A stretch of DNA of 64,000 bases from Bimuria novae-zelandiae CBS 107.79 (Eukaryota > Ascomycota > Dothideomycetes > Pleosporales > Didymosphaeriaceae), in assembly GCA_010015655.1 (NCBI GenBank), contig ML976666.1, positions 1,135,412 to 1,199,411 of the forward strand, read 5' to 3'. Below, one piece after another: positions 10,991 to 22,514 of this stretch; positions within the stretch are counted from its first letter, which is position 1; every line of letters starts with the position of its first letter. The translations under genes were made by a program, and so were the position numbers. The notes under the pieces are model-generated. The model saw nothing but the letters and a program-made list of their open reading frames with translations. It was not told the DNA's origin and searched no databases.

Positions 10991-13900
10991 GATAGATACG
11001 GCTATTAAGAATTTCTTTTACTAGCTACTTAAGCTTACTATTAACCTTAATTAGTTCTTCCTTAGGTTTAGTCTAGCCTAGTAGAGAGTTTATAGTAGCT
11101 TTACGTAGGTAGTTTATATAAAAGACGTCGTGCATATGCGTATATAATAAAAGTTTAACTTAATAAAAGTAACCTTTTATAGTAATAATTAGATAGGGTC
11201 TATACATCTACTAGTTAAGTTTTTAATTAGGCTAGCTAGTTATAAAACTTCTTAGCATTATATAGACCTAATTACCTATTTTAAAATCTAGCTTATATTA
11301 TTTTTTATTTACTTAATATACTTATTACTCTTAGGCCTAAATAATCCTTCTCTAAGCTATCTCTATAGCTAGCTTTATAGCGTTATATTAAACTCTTACG
11401 TAGTTCTGCGCTTTCTCTTAAGATGTCTACTTATAGGCTATAGGTAAGGTCCTTATTTACTCCTCCTAGTCCTAGTAGTAAGTAGGCTAATGTCTAAACT
11501 CGATCTTATACAGCAAGAGGCCTGTAGTCTTATAAGGTAGTATAGCCTAAGCCTAGTCTATGCAGGGTAGTAGGTTAGACTAGTTATTTTAGTAGTAGTT
11601 AATAAATAGGCAAAGGCGCTAGTTAAGATACTAGTTTATAATTTTTATATTACTATTAGTTTAAAAATAGTAGGCTATTAAGAGCTTTTACTTAATACTT
11701 ATAAGCTAATATAGCTTACTTACAAATGCTAAGACAAACTGCGGGCCTTGATTAGAGATAATAAACCTAGGTAGGCCGTACACGCGCCAAATATGGCGAT
11801 AGTATATATCTATAGCCTGTTCTGTCGTAGTTATCTTATAGCAGGGCAGTGAGAAGCAGCGCTTACTTAGGCAGTTAACTATAATAAAGGCGTTATTATA
11901 CCCTTTCTTATTAGGTAGGAATAACTTAAAGTTTATTAAAATATTTTACTATACTTGCTTTAGTATTAGTAATAATTTAAGTAGCCCTAGGGTGCGATCG
12001 CAAGATACGTAACTCTATTAGTAAGCTTTATAGGTAGTAACGTAAATATCTACGTCCTTTACTAGATTTAGCTAGTAGTACTAATCTCTAAATAGCTAGG
12101 CTATCTTTCTTTTTTTTAAGTAAGTAGTAAGCTATAAAATATAAATAGCTTAGATTAAGTAGGTGCGTAAGAAGTTAACTACTAGAATAACTAATTAGCC
12201 TTAATATAAGAGTAAATTTTAATTATTTAGTTTTTATAGTGCTTAAGGGTCTATTTAAGCTTTCTCTTATAGCTTTTATAGGCTATAGTAGTTTTAGTTT
12301 ACCTTAATTACTTAATTAACAAGGACATGTAGATCCTCTATAAAGGGAGAGGCTATAAAGGTGTCTATTATAGTAGTCTTAAGCCTTTAATACTATAATC
12401 CTTAAGTAGTAAAATTAGTAAGCTAAGTTATAGCTTCCTACACTATATTAGTATCTAGCTACTTAGCTTATAAAAAAGCTCTTATATAAGCTACTTTATT
12501 TTTATTTTTTTAAGTTTATAGTTCCTCTTGCTTGCGTAATAGCGCGTTAGCCACTACGTTAGTAGTGCCTAGTTAATAGGTAAGCTTAAGGTTAAAGTCT
12601 GCCACTATTATAGCCTAGCGTATCTATCGTAGAGTAAGCTTTTACTTAGTTAAGAAGTACTTAAGCGCTTAATAGTTAGTAATAGTATTAAATAGCTTAG
12701 TAGTCTATAGGCTAATAAGCCAAGACTTTTACTCTTTAAGGGTATAAATTATAGTAAGCATCTCTTTATTATAAATATTATAGTTTATTTATAGGCTACT
12801 TATAGTTTTAAAATAAAAAGTAACTAGTCGCTAGAGACTATTATCTTATAGTTAAAAAAGTACGCTAGCTATAATTTTATTACCAGTATTAGTTTTTATA
12901 CGCGTTATGCGATAGGGCGAGTAGTAAGTAAAAATATTATTTAATAATATAAAATCTTTAGCTTATTAAAAGGCTATAAGTTTACGCTTACTAAAGGCAT
13001 GCTAGGCGCCTTTCTTAAGTAGCTTTATAAGTAGCTAGATAATACGCCTGTAGTCCTTAAAAAAGGTCTTATAAAAGTTATAAAAGCCTAAAAATAACTA
13101 TACGCTTTTAACTAAAATAGGTACTAGCTAGTCTTATACTACTATAACCTTTTTTAGATCCTTCTAAATGCCTTACGTGCTAATAATAAGACTAAGAAAC
13201 TTTATTTTTATTACTATAAACTTATTCTTCTTAATATCTACTTATAAACTAGCGTTATAGAGTTACTTAAGTACCTTAGTAACGTGCTCTTTGTGGTGTA
13301 GTAGATCCTTTAAGTAGATAAGGATATTGTCTAGGTATGCCGTACAGAAGTTGTCGAGTAGTCTATATAGTATTTTATTAATATATTATTAGACGGTTGC
13401 AGGGCCATTATAGAGGCTAAATAAGAGTACGTAGTACTTATAGTTACTATAGCGTATATAAAACGTGGTTAGTTCCTTGGCATCCTTATTAAGTTAGATA
13501 TAGTAAAAGGCTTATTAAATATTTAGCTTTATAAACACTTTAGCGATTACGAGCCGCGTAAAAGTCTCTTAAATAAGTAAAATAGGATAAATATCTTTTT
13601 TTATAATTACGTTAAGCTTATAATAGTTAACATAAAATCGCCACCCCCTTTTTAGCTTTTTAGTAAATAGCACTAGTAAGGCATATAGTACGTTATTATA
13701 AGTAATAAAGCTATATTGGAGGTAGTCGTTTAGATAGTCCTTAACAAGCTATAACTACTCTAAAAATATACTATATAGTAGGCTTAATATTAGCGTATTA
13801 TTTATAGTTAGCTTAATATTATAATTAACACTATCGCGATATAGATGTTGAAAGTTTAAGTTCTGTTTTAAAAAATGTATAAGGGTCGTGCTAGCGTAGC

Positions 13901-14466
13901 CTAGACGCGATAGCTTCTTTATAAGGAGCTAACGAAGTTTCTCCTCTAAATCTAGTAAGTCTACTTAGTTTAACTCCTCCTTACAGTCCTAAATTAGCTT
14001 TTCTATTTTATAGATACTAATATAGCTAATAAATATCTCCTTTTATTACGCGTTAATTATAAATATAATAGCTTTTATAATATTAATCTTAAGGCCTGCC
14101 TTTGCGAGATCCTCGTGGGAGACAGGTTTAGGGCAAGTTAGCTACTACTTTTATAATAGCGGCGCTTAGTAGCGGAGCTACTCCTCTATCTTCGCTAGGT
14201 TCTTCTGGTAGGTACGACACTAAGGAGATTGCTACAGTAAGTAATAAATATACTATATAATAGCTACGTCTATAAGTTTATTACGCTAATTAGCGTCTAC
14301 CTAGTGCTTAGAATTAATTCTTATAGTATTATTTTATATTAGAATAATAATATCTCTTTTATAGTTAATGTTACGACCACGAACCCCACAAGGATGAAGA
14401 AGCCAGACAATTACGCCAAGAGAGTAATTGTTGACGAAGTAGCAGAGTTAACGGGACCTAACGGGG

Positions 14467-16092
14467 CACCACCCCCTGCACTAATTCGTGGGACACTTTC
14501 TAATGAGTCAGCACCCCGCACTCAACACCAAATCTCGCCATCGTCGACGTCGACGTCGACGTCCATAACACCATGAAATTACGTTCAAATAAGACGATTA
14601 ATAGCTCGTTAGAAAGGCCTCGTACGCCTGTACAAGATGCCGTCCTCAAAGAGCCTAATACAGAGGAGTGTTCACGATTTTTTGAGGCTATACAGCATAA
14701 CAACAATGTTACCCCTTTCCGCGATATCTGTGCCCAGCATGGCATAGGAAAGTCTACAGGCTATCGCTGGATGAAGGAGTTTAAGAAATACAACGACTGT
14801 CGACGCGTACGCAAGCGTAAGAGCCAGGAAAAACATACAAAGCTTGGGCATCCATGGCGTGTAGATGAGTCGACGCTCAGAGCTTTGATGGACGACGCCA
14901 CAAACCCCGTCAGAGACAAACCCTTAGGCGTACAGATCCGTACGAACAATATACCACTTACAAAGCGTGCCTTAGAGCACAATCTCCGTACAAGGATCCA
15001 TGCCGGCGTCTATAAACAAGCCTACACAAAGATGGAGATATCACTCGACAATAAGTATCTCCGCGTAGGCTACGGCTACGTCAATCAATGGCAGCCTATC
15101 TTTGGCTTCTGGGATGCCGTTTACTGGACCAACGAGGCTCATTTCAATCCAGAGGAGGACTTTCAGAAGCCTAGCATCCTACGCTACGAGGGAAAGCGCC
15201 TTAAGACGAATAATATAGGCGTACGGAAGCCCGTGAAGAGCTCTCCTTTAACGTTACACATGTACGCCACTGTAAATTGGTACTACAAAGGCCCTCTCGG
15301 CTTTTACAACGACAATATTGACATGTTAACGCTGCCAAAGCCTCTGCAGAGGCCTCGCAAGTATAAGTACGAGACCCAGCAGAAATATAAGGAAAGGCTT
15401 ACTGAGTGGGAGCTTAAATGCCCTCCAGCTATTGAGGGAGACGTCGGCGGACATTATATAACTCAAGAGTACTACACAGAGCACATATTGCCGTCGTATA
15501 TAGACGCTGTACAACAGGCTCGTATAGGTGCTACAATAGAGCAGCGGGAGTGGCTCCTACAGGAGGATAACGACCCATCTCATGGCACAAAGTCCTTCAA
15601 CAACGTCTCTAGAAAACTCAAGGATGTGAATTGGATCCGTACACTACTCTATCCAGGCTAGTCGCCGGATCTCAATCCACAAGAAGGCGTATGGCTTATC
15701 CTCAAACAACGCGTAAAAAGACGTCTTAACAGTCCCCTGCCGCCCGAGACTATATGGGATGGTACAAAGCAGCATCTTAAGGAGATCCTCGTACAAGAAT
15801 GGGCTATGATTACGCTCACAGAAATACGTAGGTTAATTTCTAAGATGCCATCTCGGTGCAAGCAACTAGCGACCAACGGCGGTGAGGCTATTCGCTTAGA
15901 ACACTGGTAAATCACCAAAAAAATTGTACAAGATTCTTATGCATATACAAATTACTATATAAACTAAAATCTACGCTCTATTCTAATGTATGTGGCTGGT
16001 CGCAGCGCTGAATAAATCGTGGTGTTGAGACTAATGGCCGGTGCTGCTTACCTCAGCGCGGAGTGTCCCACGAATTAGTGCAGGGGGTGGTG
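14467..16092 (+). mobile_element. DDE_3-type DNA transposon, 1626 bp, in the solo A LTR
   Basis: Perfect 31-bp terminal inverted repeats start CACCACCCCC and extend through CGTGGGACACT at both ends. The flanks are GGGG (14463-14466 and 16093-16096), and the intact A LTR has a single GGGG there (CCCC on plus at 9430-9433), so the TSD is most simply 4 bp. There is no TA at the site, unlike normal Tc1/mariner insertion. Base composition is near normal, with few RIP changes. Confidence 0.9.
14573..15910 (+). pseudogene. Transposase (DDE_3 superfamily), two RIP-type lesions
   Basis: A 445-residue frame from an ATG in good context (CACCATGAAA) to TAA at 15908-15910, interrupted only by TAG at 15659-15661. 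That codon lies in LLYPG*SPDLNPQEGVW, where the family usually has PxQSPDLNP(I/Q)E, so it was CAG. The N-terminus (residues 40-80) has a helix-turn-helix look, with IGKSTGYRWMKEF. The catalytic core follows: the first Asp position is Asn in WTNEAHFNPEE (codon 15131-15133, residue 187); the second is in QEDNDPSHG; the third acidic residue is Glu in NPQEGVW. The C-terminus has the WDGTKQHLKEI and EWAMITLTEIRRLI segments usual in fungal relatives. One Asp-to-Asn and one Gln-to-stop change inactivate an otherwise complete gene. Confidence 0.88.
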
Positions 16093-17104
16093 GGGGCGCG
16101 GGGCAGCTTAGTCAGCAGTCACGTGACGAAGTCCCGCATAAAGGGAAGTCCCATGGGACTACCGTAGTCCCTGGGACTACAGGGCCTTGGCGGGACTACG
16201 AAGAAGGAATAGGCTAGTATATAGTGTGGCGACTTTCCTATTGTTGTTTCCTTCCTCGTAGTCAACTCATATATCTTCTGTGCGAGTACGTTCTCCTATA
16301 CAGACTAATAGTTATCTTATTTGTTATAAGATTGGATTGTCTAGCCGCGCTAAGTGTCGCATCAACTTGTACTACTGAATAATCCGTGAAGTACCACGAT
16401 ACCTTACCGCCCTAACCCGGATCGGAACAAGGTGTGAGAGCCTCATAACAGTTAAGCTATACTATATTAAGCTACTTAAGTATCTACTATTTATAGTTAA
16501 TCTAAATATCCGCGTCCTTAAGAAGCTTATAGCTAACTATAAGGTTATAGTAGCTAGTATTATAAAGGATTAAGTAGGTAGTAAGGTAATAGCTATTTAG
16601 TACTAAGTTAGCTTAAAAGTGCTTATTTACCTGCCTGTTTAGTTAACTATTATACTTAACTAGAGAAATTACTTCTATGCTCTAAATAAGTACCTTAAGT
16701 CTTTTTTTAATTAAGTAAAGGTATTTAAAGTAAACTAAAACGTAACTACCTACGCCTGTATTAATAAGAGCCTTTAACTTAATTATAAGCCTATTAGTTA
16801 AAATATAGCAGGGCTTAACAAAGGCGCTTTTACTAAATAGGAGGTCTTATATGCTAGCAGCTCTAATAGGCTTCTCTAAGGAGGAGACTTCCCCTAGAGA
16901 GAGGCTTTTTCCGAATTACTCTTAGAGGTACCCTTATTAGTTGTATTATAGTAGGTATCCTCCTCTACTTTTATTAATAACTTAATAGCCTTATGCTCGA
17001 CCAGCTTATCTAAGTAATTATAGATAACGTGGCTAATCTTATAGTAGTAAAAGTAGGTAGGCTAGCTAGCTAGTATTAAAGTAATAAAGCTAGGCTAAGG
17101 GGCT

Positions 17105-17275
17105 TGTCAGATGGTATGATAAGTAGATGTTAATGTAACTTGATAGTATTTGTTGTTTTGTTTTATATTCTCCACTGTGTTTAGTTAGTTTTGGATATTT
17201 TGCTAGTGTGCTAAGCCAAGTGGTCCCTGCTCGATTATACAGATCTAACCTCACCGCAGCTTATTCTATCTAACA
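17105..17275 (-). repeat. Cop-2a 3' LTR
   Basis: 171 bp, TGTCAGATGG to TATCTAACA. It pairs with 22183-22509 and with the Cop-2b LTR at 52450-52623. Confidence 0.92.
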
Positions 17276-17289
17276 CACCCCTTTAGCTT

Positions 17290-20200
17290 GAAAACTCTTT
17301 AAGCTGGCACTTATGCAATTATAAGATCTTTAAGTTACTCTTAAATCTCCTTAAGAGGCATAGTATTTGTTACCTCCTTAGTCTCTACATTAACTAATCT
17401 AAGTTATTAGAGAAAACCCTCCCACTTGCTTTTAGAGAGCACCTTTATAAGGCTGTTAGTAATTATGTCCGCTAACTATACATGCTCTACCTTAATCCTG
17501 CCTATAGATACTTCTTGTCAGATCTAGTGGTTGTGGACGTCTATATACCGAAGTTTGGTTTAGAGGCGGGAAACCTCCTTAGTTACTAGGCGTATAGTTT
17601 ATTTATTATTGCACTAAATAGTGACTATGCGCGCGTCTAGTTTAATCTTAAATTCTTAAAGTAGTCTTAAGACAAAGAGTGCTTCCTTAGCTACCTAAGA
17701 GAGAGCCAGCAGCTCGGCCTTAGTAGTTAATATTATTATAGTGTCTTATTTATTTGCTTTCTAGGCGATAAGACCGCCAAAGAGCTTAATAGCGTAACCT
17801 TAGGAGCTCTTATAGTCTATTATATTATTAGTAAATAATGCATCGCTTGCAATCTGAAGTCCAGTGTCACCTCTAAGCTATAGGGCTCGCTACTTTGTAC
17901 TTTAAAGGTATAGGAGAACTCGGTCTACTGCGTCTTAGTGCTTAGTCCCTAGGTTTGACAGAAATCGAGCTAATCGTGATGTTGCAAAGGCAATGTCTAG
18001 CCTAGTAGTAACTATAGTAAAGAGTAGCGATCCAATCTTGCGTTAAAATTTATTAATCTTAGTTAGTATTACTAACCCTTTCCTTAGTAGTAATTCAATC
18101 GCAGCCATTAGAGTGTTATGTTAAATATTTATCTTGTCTGCTAGTTAGCTAATCTTGTCCGAATAGGAAGCCTGTAATAGTTAAATCTTATAGCTTATTT
18201 AGTCCCGTATAACCTCCATACTAAGAAACTATTAAAGGTTGTTTCCTCTAGTGAGAGTGTACTTATCTTATAAGCGTTTAATTACTTATTAAGCTTCTTG
18301 TTCTTTGTCCTTATGGTACGCGAGTATGATGTCGTCGACGTAAAAGAATATAATAACTCTATCTTTAATTAGGCAGCACGGCTCGTAAGGCACTATCTAG
18401 AAGCCTAGCGCTTTAAGCGTTATTATAAATTCTCTCTACTAGAGGAGTAGTAAAATGCGAAGGCCGTACAGTGCTTTATTTACTTGTAATATTGTTCCAG
18501 GCTTCTAATAACCCTAAGGCATTCTTATGTACACCTCTCGATCTATTATTGCGTGAATAAAAGCGTTGATGACGTCGTACTACGTGAGCTCTATATTATA
18601 GTAAGCTGCTATTACCATTATTATTTAGAATAACCGGCTGGCAAGCGTGGCTGCGTAAGTGTCTTATAAGGTAATATTTCGTTACTAATCGCCTTAGACG
18701 ACTAGTCGCGCCTTACACTTTAGCAAGCGATGGTGCTTATTAAGTTTATAGGTGTATACCCACATGTAGTTAAGGATCTGCTGTCCTATTAGTTTAATCT
18801 TCTTTACTAGAATTTCTAACTATAATTTTATCTTTTAGTAGCTTGCGAGGTGCACTTACTTAGCCTCTTAGAATATCTCGCCTATTAAGTAATCCTTAAG
18901 CTTAGTTCGGCACGTTAGTAGAGGTAAATGTTAACTTTAATAGGGCTTTAAGCCTTTAGCAAGCATTAGACTTGTCAACAATTAAGCCAATTAAGCCGGT
19001 CTAGCCTAATATGGTAATTCACTAGCTCGTGTAGGCCAAGATATTACTAAATTTGGTTAGATCGGCTTGATTGGCTTGATTGTTAACAAGTCTGGCAAGC
19101 ATTCTTATTATCTTAGCCTTATCTATAACTTCTCCTTTATATTTTCTAACACGGCTGGCTTGGGTTCCTGCTATAAAAGCTACTACCTAGGGGATAGTTA
19201 TAAAGGACGCTTGTTGCGTTAGACTTATTTAGTCTCTAGCTATTAACTATGCAAGTAACGCGACAGGTAGTAGTATAGTTAAAAGAGTTAAGTAGCTATC
19301 CCTAATCTTCCTTCCTTAATAGTAGCCTAGTGGATCTGCTTTATCTTATTATTCTAACGAATCTACAGTGGCTTTATCCTTATAAAAGGAGTCTGTTTGT
19401 GGTTATTAGGTAGGAGTTAGCAACTTAATAGTTCTTATATACGTTACTATTTCTTAAAGCGTGCTATGCATAAGACTATTTATAAGGTCCTTAATTTTCC
19501 TGTTAAATACTAACTCTTTGTTAAAGACAACGTCCCGGGTACTTATCACTTTGCCAAGTGACGGTATCCATATTTAGTAGATGTTTAATAATCGGTATCT
19601 AACTAGATAACCAATCCATGCCTTCGGGTTAAGACGTTATAGGCGTAATTTGCCTTAGTAAGTATTATTAGTTATTGCAAATGCCTTGCAGCCGTACGCT
19701 TTTAAGTGTATAATATTAGGTTTTCGTAGTAACGTAACTATCCTATTGCTAAAAGCGACTCGTGTAAAGAATATTTCGTATGGTGTTTTCCAGTGATTTG
19801 CATAGTTTGGTGTTCGATTATAGAGGTATACAGCGGCTCTTATAATCTTAGGCCACAGCTCCCAGGATAGGTTGGCATTAAGTCGCATAGCACGAGCTTT
19901 CTCCTTGTTTACACCCCCTAAGCGTTCTGCGCCTCTATTTTGTGATTATGTATCTAGTGCGAAAGGCTCTATAATTATTCCTTAGGTTATTAACCATTTC
20001 TTAACTTTTAGTTTGACTATGGCGATCTCGTTGTCTACTTCAATAGTCTTAACAGAGATGTTGTAGTGGTTCTTAAGGAATAAGATAAATACTAAAAGGG
20101 CATTAATAATTAACTTTACTATTTAGTAATTCGTAAAGTAGAGGTCCTATTGCATGCCTAAAAACTTATTAGTAATTAGCAATTAACTCTTCTCTTTAGT

Positions 20201-22150
20201 GACTCCTTAGATCTCGTATGTGTGGAAGTTAATGCTAAGCCTCTCTCTAGGTCCATCTTCGTTTATTCGTGGGGCACGGCTTATCTGCCGTCTAGACTTT
20301 GCTCTCTCGCATAAGTTACATTCTATAGTTATAATGCCTTTAACACGCACCCCTTTAGTTTGCTGCACTAAGTGTTTAATAGCCGCTAGGCCTAGGTGTC
20401 CTAGTCTTTTGTGCCACAGCATAGCTAAGGCCTTTTACGGTCCTCTTTTAGTTCTTATAGTAATCTTGTGTGTGTGATATGTGGTAGGTGGTAGCGGATT
20501 GTATTCCAGCACCCACTGTCTAAACATCTTAGTTATAATTCTAATAGCTCTATTCTTAGCTTCTTAGAGAGTGGTTAGGTCTGTTTATATGTCCTACCAG
20601 ATCCCTTTGTGCCTTAATAGTTGGAATAATACTAAGTTATATAACAGGTCTAGGCAAATAGCTATATCTTGCAAGGTTAATTTTGTTGTTCTAGTGTTAT
20701 TCTTTAGAGTGAGGTTAATAGACCCATATCCTCTAATCCACACTTTGGAATTTCCGGCCCATATATAGTCTCCGGGCAGTGGTGGTCGGAAACTATAGAT
20801 ACAATTAGGGTTGTTAGTAATATAGCAGGTTAATCCTAAGTTAAGGATAAACGACTTTTGTAGTAAATAGTTAGTAGCATCTCTCCCTTCTACTACTAAG
20901 TTAAAAGCTGCTTTGGTAGCAGCAATTCTCTGGCCCTCTAGTTAATCTTTAAGGATCTTAGGCGTTAGAGTGTGCGATTATTTTGTAATTAGTGTTCTTA
21001 ATCGGGTCCTGCTTTATCCACGAATTAGCCCCTGGAACGTTGCGTCTTTCTTACGCTTAAATTATATAAGCTCACTAATAGTCTTGTTTAGTTTCTACTA
21101 TTCAGGAGCCTTGTCTAGATTAACATAATAGTAGTCCCTTATACTATGGCGTTGTCTACATGCAGGGCATTTTGCTCCTCTTGTAGTAATAAGCTCTAAA
21201 TCTGCAGGCTGTTTAAGCGTGGTAGTTTTCCTGCCCGCTATACGTTAATTATAAGGTCTACCTTGGTTTTGTTTCGATGACGCGCTTTTAGCAGGATAGG
21301 CGTCCCTATTGTTGCCCTAAGTAGGTGCACCACCTTTAGCGAAAAATAATATATTATTAGACATAAATGCTTTATGTTTCCCTAATCTAAGGGGATAATT
21401 TATTATCATGTGTTCTCGAAAGCGTTGTATTATCTTTTTTCGATCTATGCCAGCTACGAATTGACCATTATCTTAAACATTCGTAGACTATATAGGAGCA
21501 ACCTTGTTTACGGCATCTATAAAGTCTTTTATAATTACATTAATTTGTAATAGCTTAGTAACTTAGAAAGCTTCTGCTTCCGTAGCTGCTTCGTCGTACT
21601 TAGCTAGCTAAGTATCCTATTGTTAAGGGCTTCTCATCGGCTTAAGTGCCGCACGGTATCTGGTACGTGCTTATTCTCGTTCGAGTTGGTCGCTCATGCC
21701 AATTGTCTTCTACAGATTAGTAATCCACTATTGTAGTGGCTTGTCTGGCAGGCAACATGTGCGCAGTAGGTGTAGTGATATAGTTAATTAGATAAACGTA
21801 ACGATATGCTAAAGGCTTAATTGCTCCTTCTTATATTCGTGTTAATCGCTCTTATATTACTTAAAGAGGATCTTATAGTATTCGAGATCTTCTTTAAAAG
21901 CCTTCTAGCCTCTAGCTAATAGTTTAGTTAGTCTTATTAGGACTTTAATATTCGCGACTGGCGCGTAGTTAGTAACAACTAGAGCCCTTATTAGTAGTAG
22001 TTTCAGGGTTAATAGCGTGATTAAATTCGGATTAACTTTATCCTAAATATTATGTACTACGCATCTTGCCTAGAGTTGTGTTCTCTACCCCCTGTGGTCT
22101 GCGGAGGTGTTTAGGTGTACCGTAGAATCGCGGTTTGAGAGTTGCGCCAT
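17290..22150 (-). pseudogene. Cop-2a gag-pol polyprotein, moderately degenerate
   Basis: The frame starts at ATG 22150-22148 with MAQLSNRDSTVHLNTSADH. A GAG-pre-integrase zinc region lies at 20207-20422 (MLWHKRLGHLGLAAIKHL … CNLCERAKSRRQ). The integrase core end is at 19655-19888 (AAVYLYNRTPNYANHWKTPYE), and RT near 18325-18365 keeps an intact FFYVDDIILAY. RNase H lies near 17600-17900. Stops are frequent, mainly at Gln and Trp codons. Less RIPed than the Gypsy elements around it. Confidence 0.85.
18967..19094. mobile_element. hAT-like MITE, 128 bp, inside Cop-2a
   Basis: The insert starts TAGACTTGTCAACAATTAAG and ends with the inverted counterpart (reverse complement CAGACTTGTTAACAATCAAG); the inverted repeats run about 40 bp each. 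The flanks are perfect 8-bp repeats GCAAGCAT (18959-18966, 19095-19102), the TSD length of hAT transposons. Cop-2b lacks it and has GCGAGCAT at 54307-54314. It has no coding capacity, so it would need a transposase from elsewhere. Confidence 0.88.
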
Positions 22151-22162
22151 ATTATATCAGTT

Positions 22163-22182
22163 AGGGCAGTGAGACTCTTAAT
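22163..22182 (-). other. Cop-2a primer-binding site, half-tRNA-Lys type
   Basis: Directly inside the 5' LTR the coding strand reads ATTAAGAGTCTCACTGCC. Its complement (GTGAGACUCUUAAU) resembles the anticodon arm of tRNA-Lys(CUU), cut in the loop. Cop-3 has almost the same site at 56234-56251. The match is judged from memory of fungal tRNAs. Confidence 0.55.
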
Positions 22183-22509
22183 TGTCAAATGGTATGATAA
22201 GTAGATGTTAATATGAACCAAATAACTAATGTATATCCCCCCGTCTGCCTCTAGAGGTAAGCTATCTCCTATATACCCAGGCGCAAACATCCTAGATAAC
22301 TGGCAAACAGCAAACAAAAGGAAAATAAGCCATCAGCTCGGTGGCAAACATCAAACCTCACAGTTAATGCAACTTGATAGTATTTGTTGTTTTATTTTAT
22401 ATTCTCCACTATGTTCAGTTGGTTTCGGATATTTTGCTAGTGTGCCAAGCCAAGTGGTCCCTGCTCGATTGTACAGATCTAACCTTACCGTAGCTTATTC
22501 TATCTAACA
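22183..22509 (-). repeat. Cop-2a 5' LTR with 150-bp insert
   Basis: The same LTR as 17105-17275, split after its 30th base by 22213-22362. The 6-bp sequence GTTAAT lies on both sides of the insert (22207-22212 and 22363-22368). The element's TSD GGGCT follows at 22510. Confidence 0.9.
22213..22362. mobile_element. 150-bp insert of unknown class in Cop-2a LTR
   Basis: Absent from both other LTR copies of this family (17105-17275, 52450-52623). It is flanked by a direct GTTAAT repeat, so it came by insertion. It starts ATGAACCAAATAAC and ends AAACCTCACA; I see no convincing inverted repeats. Composition is normal, unlike the surrounding RIPed DNA. It repeats GGCAAACA several times. Class unknown. 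Confidence 0.6.
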
Positions 22510-22514
22510 GGGCT

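Larger units (their letters stand above)
14369..16450 (+). repeat. Solo LTR of Gyp-A family, split by a DNA transposon
   Basis: Begins TGTTACGACCACGAACCCC and ends GAGCCTCATAACA, with TSD GTTAA (14364-14368 and 16451-16455) inside Gyp-B1 pol. Excluding the transposon at 14467-16092 and its TSD it is 452 bp and matches the Gyp-A1 LTR (reverse strand). There is no internal region, so it arose by LTR-LTR recombination. Confidence 0.92.
10991..17099 (-). pseudogene. Gyp-B1 pol (protease, RT, RNase H, integrase), degenerate
   Basis: AT-rich minus-strand remnant, interrupted at 14369-16450 by a solo A LTR (TSD GTTAA). The RT box near 13325-13350 reads AYLDNIL where AYLDDIL is expected. RNase H and integrase lie between there and 11000. 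The same gene order is read on the plus strand in Gyp-B2 (27121-33036). Stops are dense; no function is possible. Confidence 0.8.
17105..22509 (-). mobile_element. Cop-2a: complete Ty1/Copia element in Gyp-B1
   Basis: LTRs at 17105-17275 (171 bp) and 22183-22509 (171 bp plus a 150-bp insert and its 6-bp repeat). The TSD GGGCT is at 17100-17104 and 22510-22514. Minus strand: polypurine tract beside the left LTR, primer site beside the right. A second copy, Cop-2b, starts at 52450, allowing base-by-base comparison; most differences are C/T and G/A. It carries a 128-bp MITE at 18967-19094. Confidence 0.93.

Noticed and set aside
20220..20477. Plus-strand frame of 85 codons, repeated at 55444-55689.
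   Set aside because: It is the antisense shadow of the integrase zinc region of Cop-2a and Cop-2b; its recurrence follows from the two copies.
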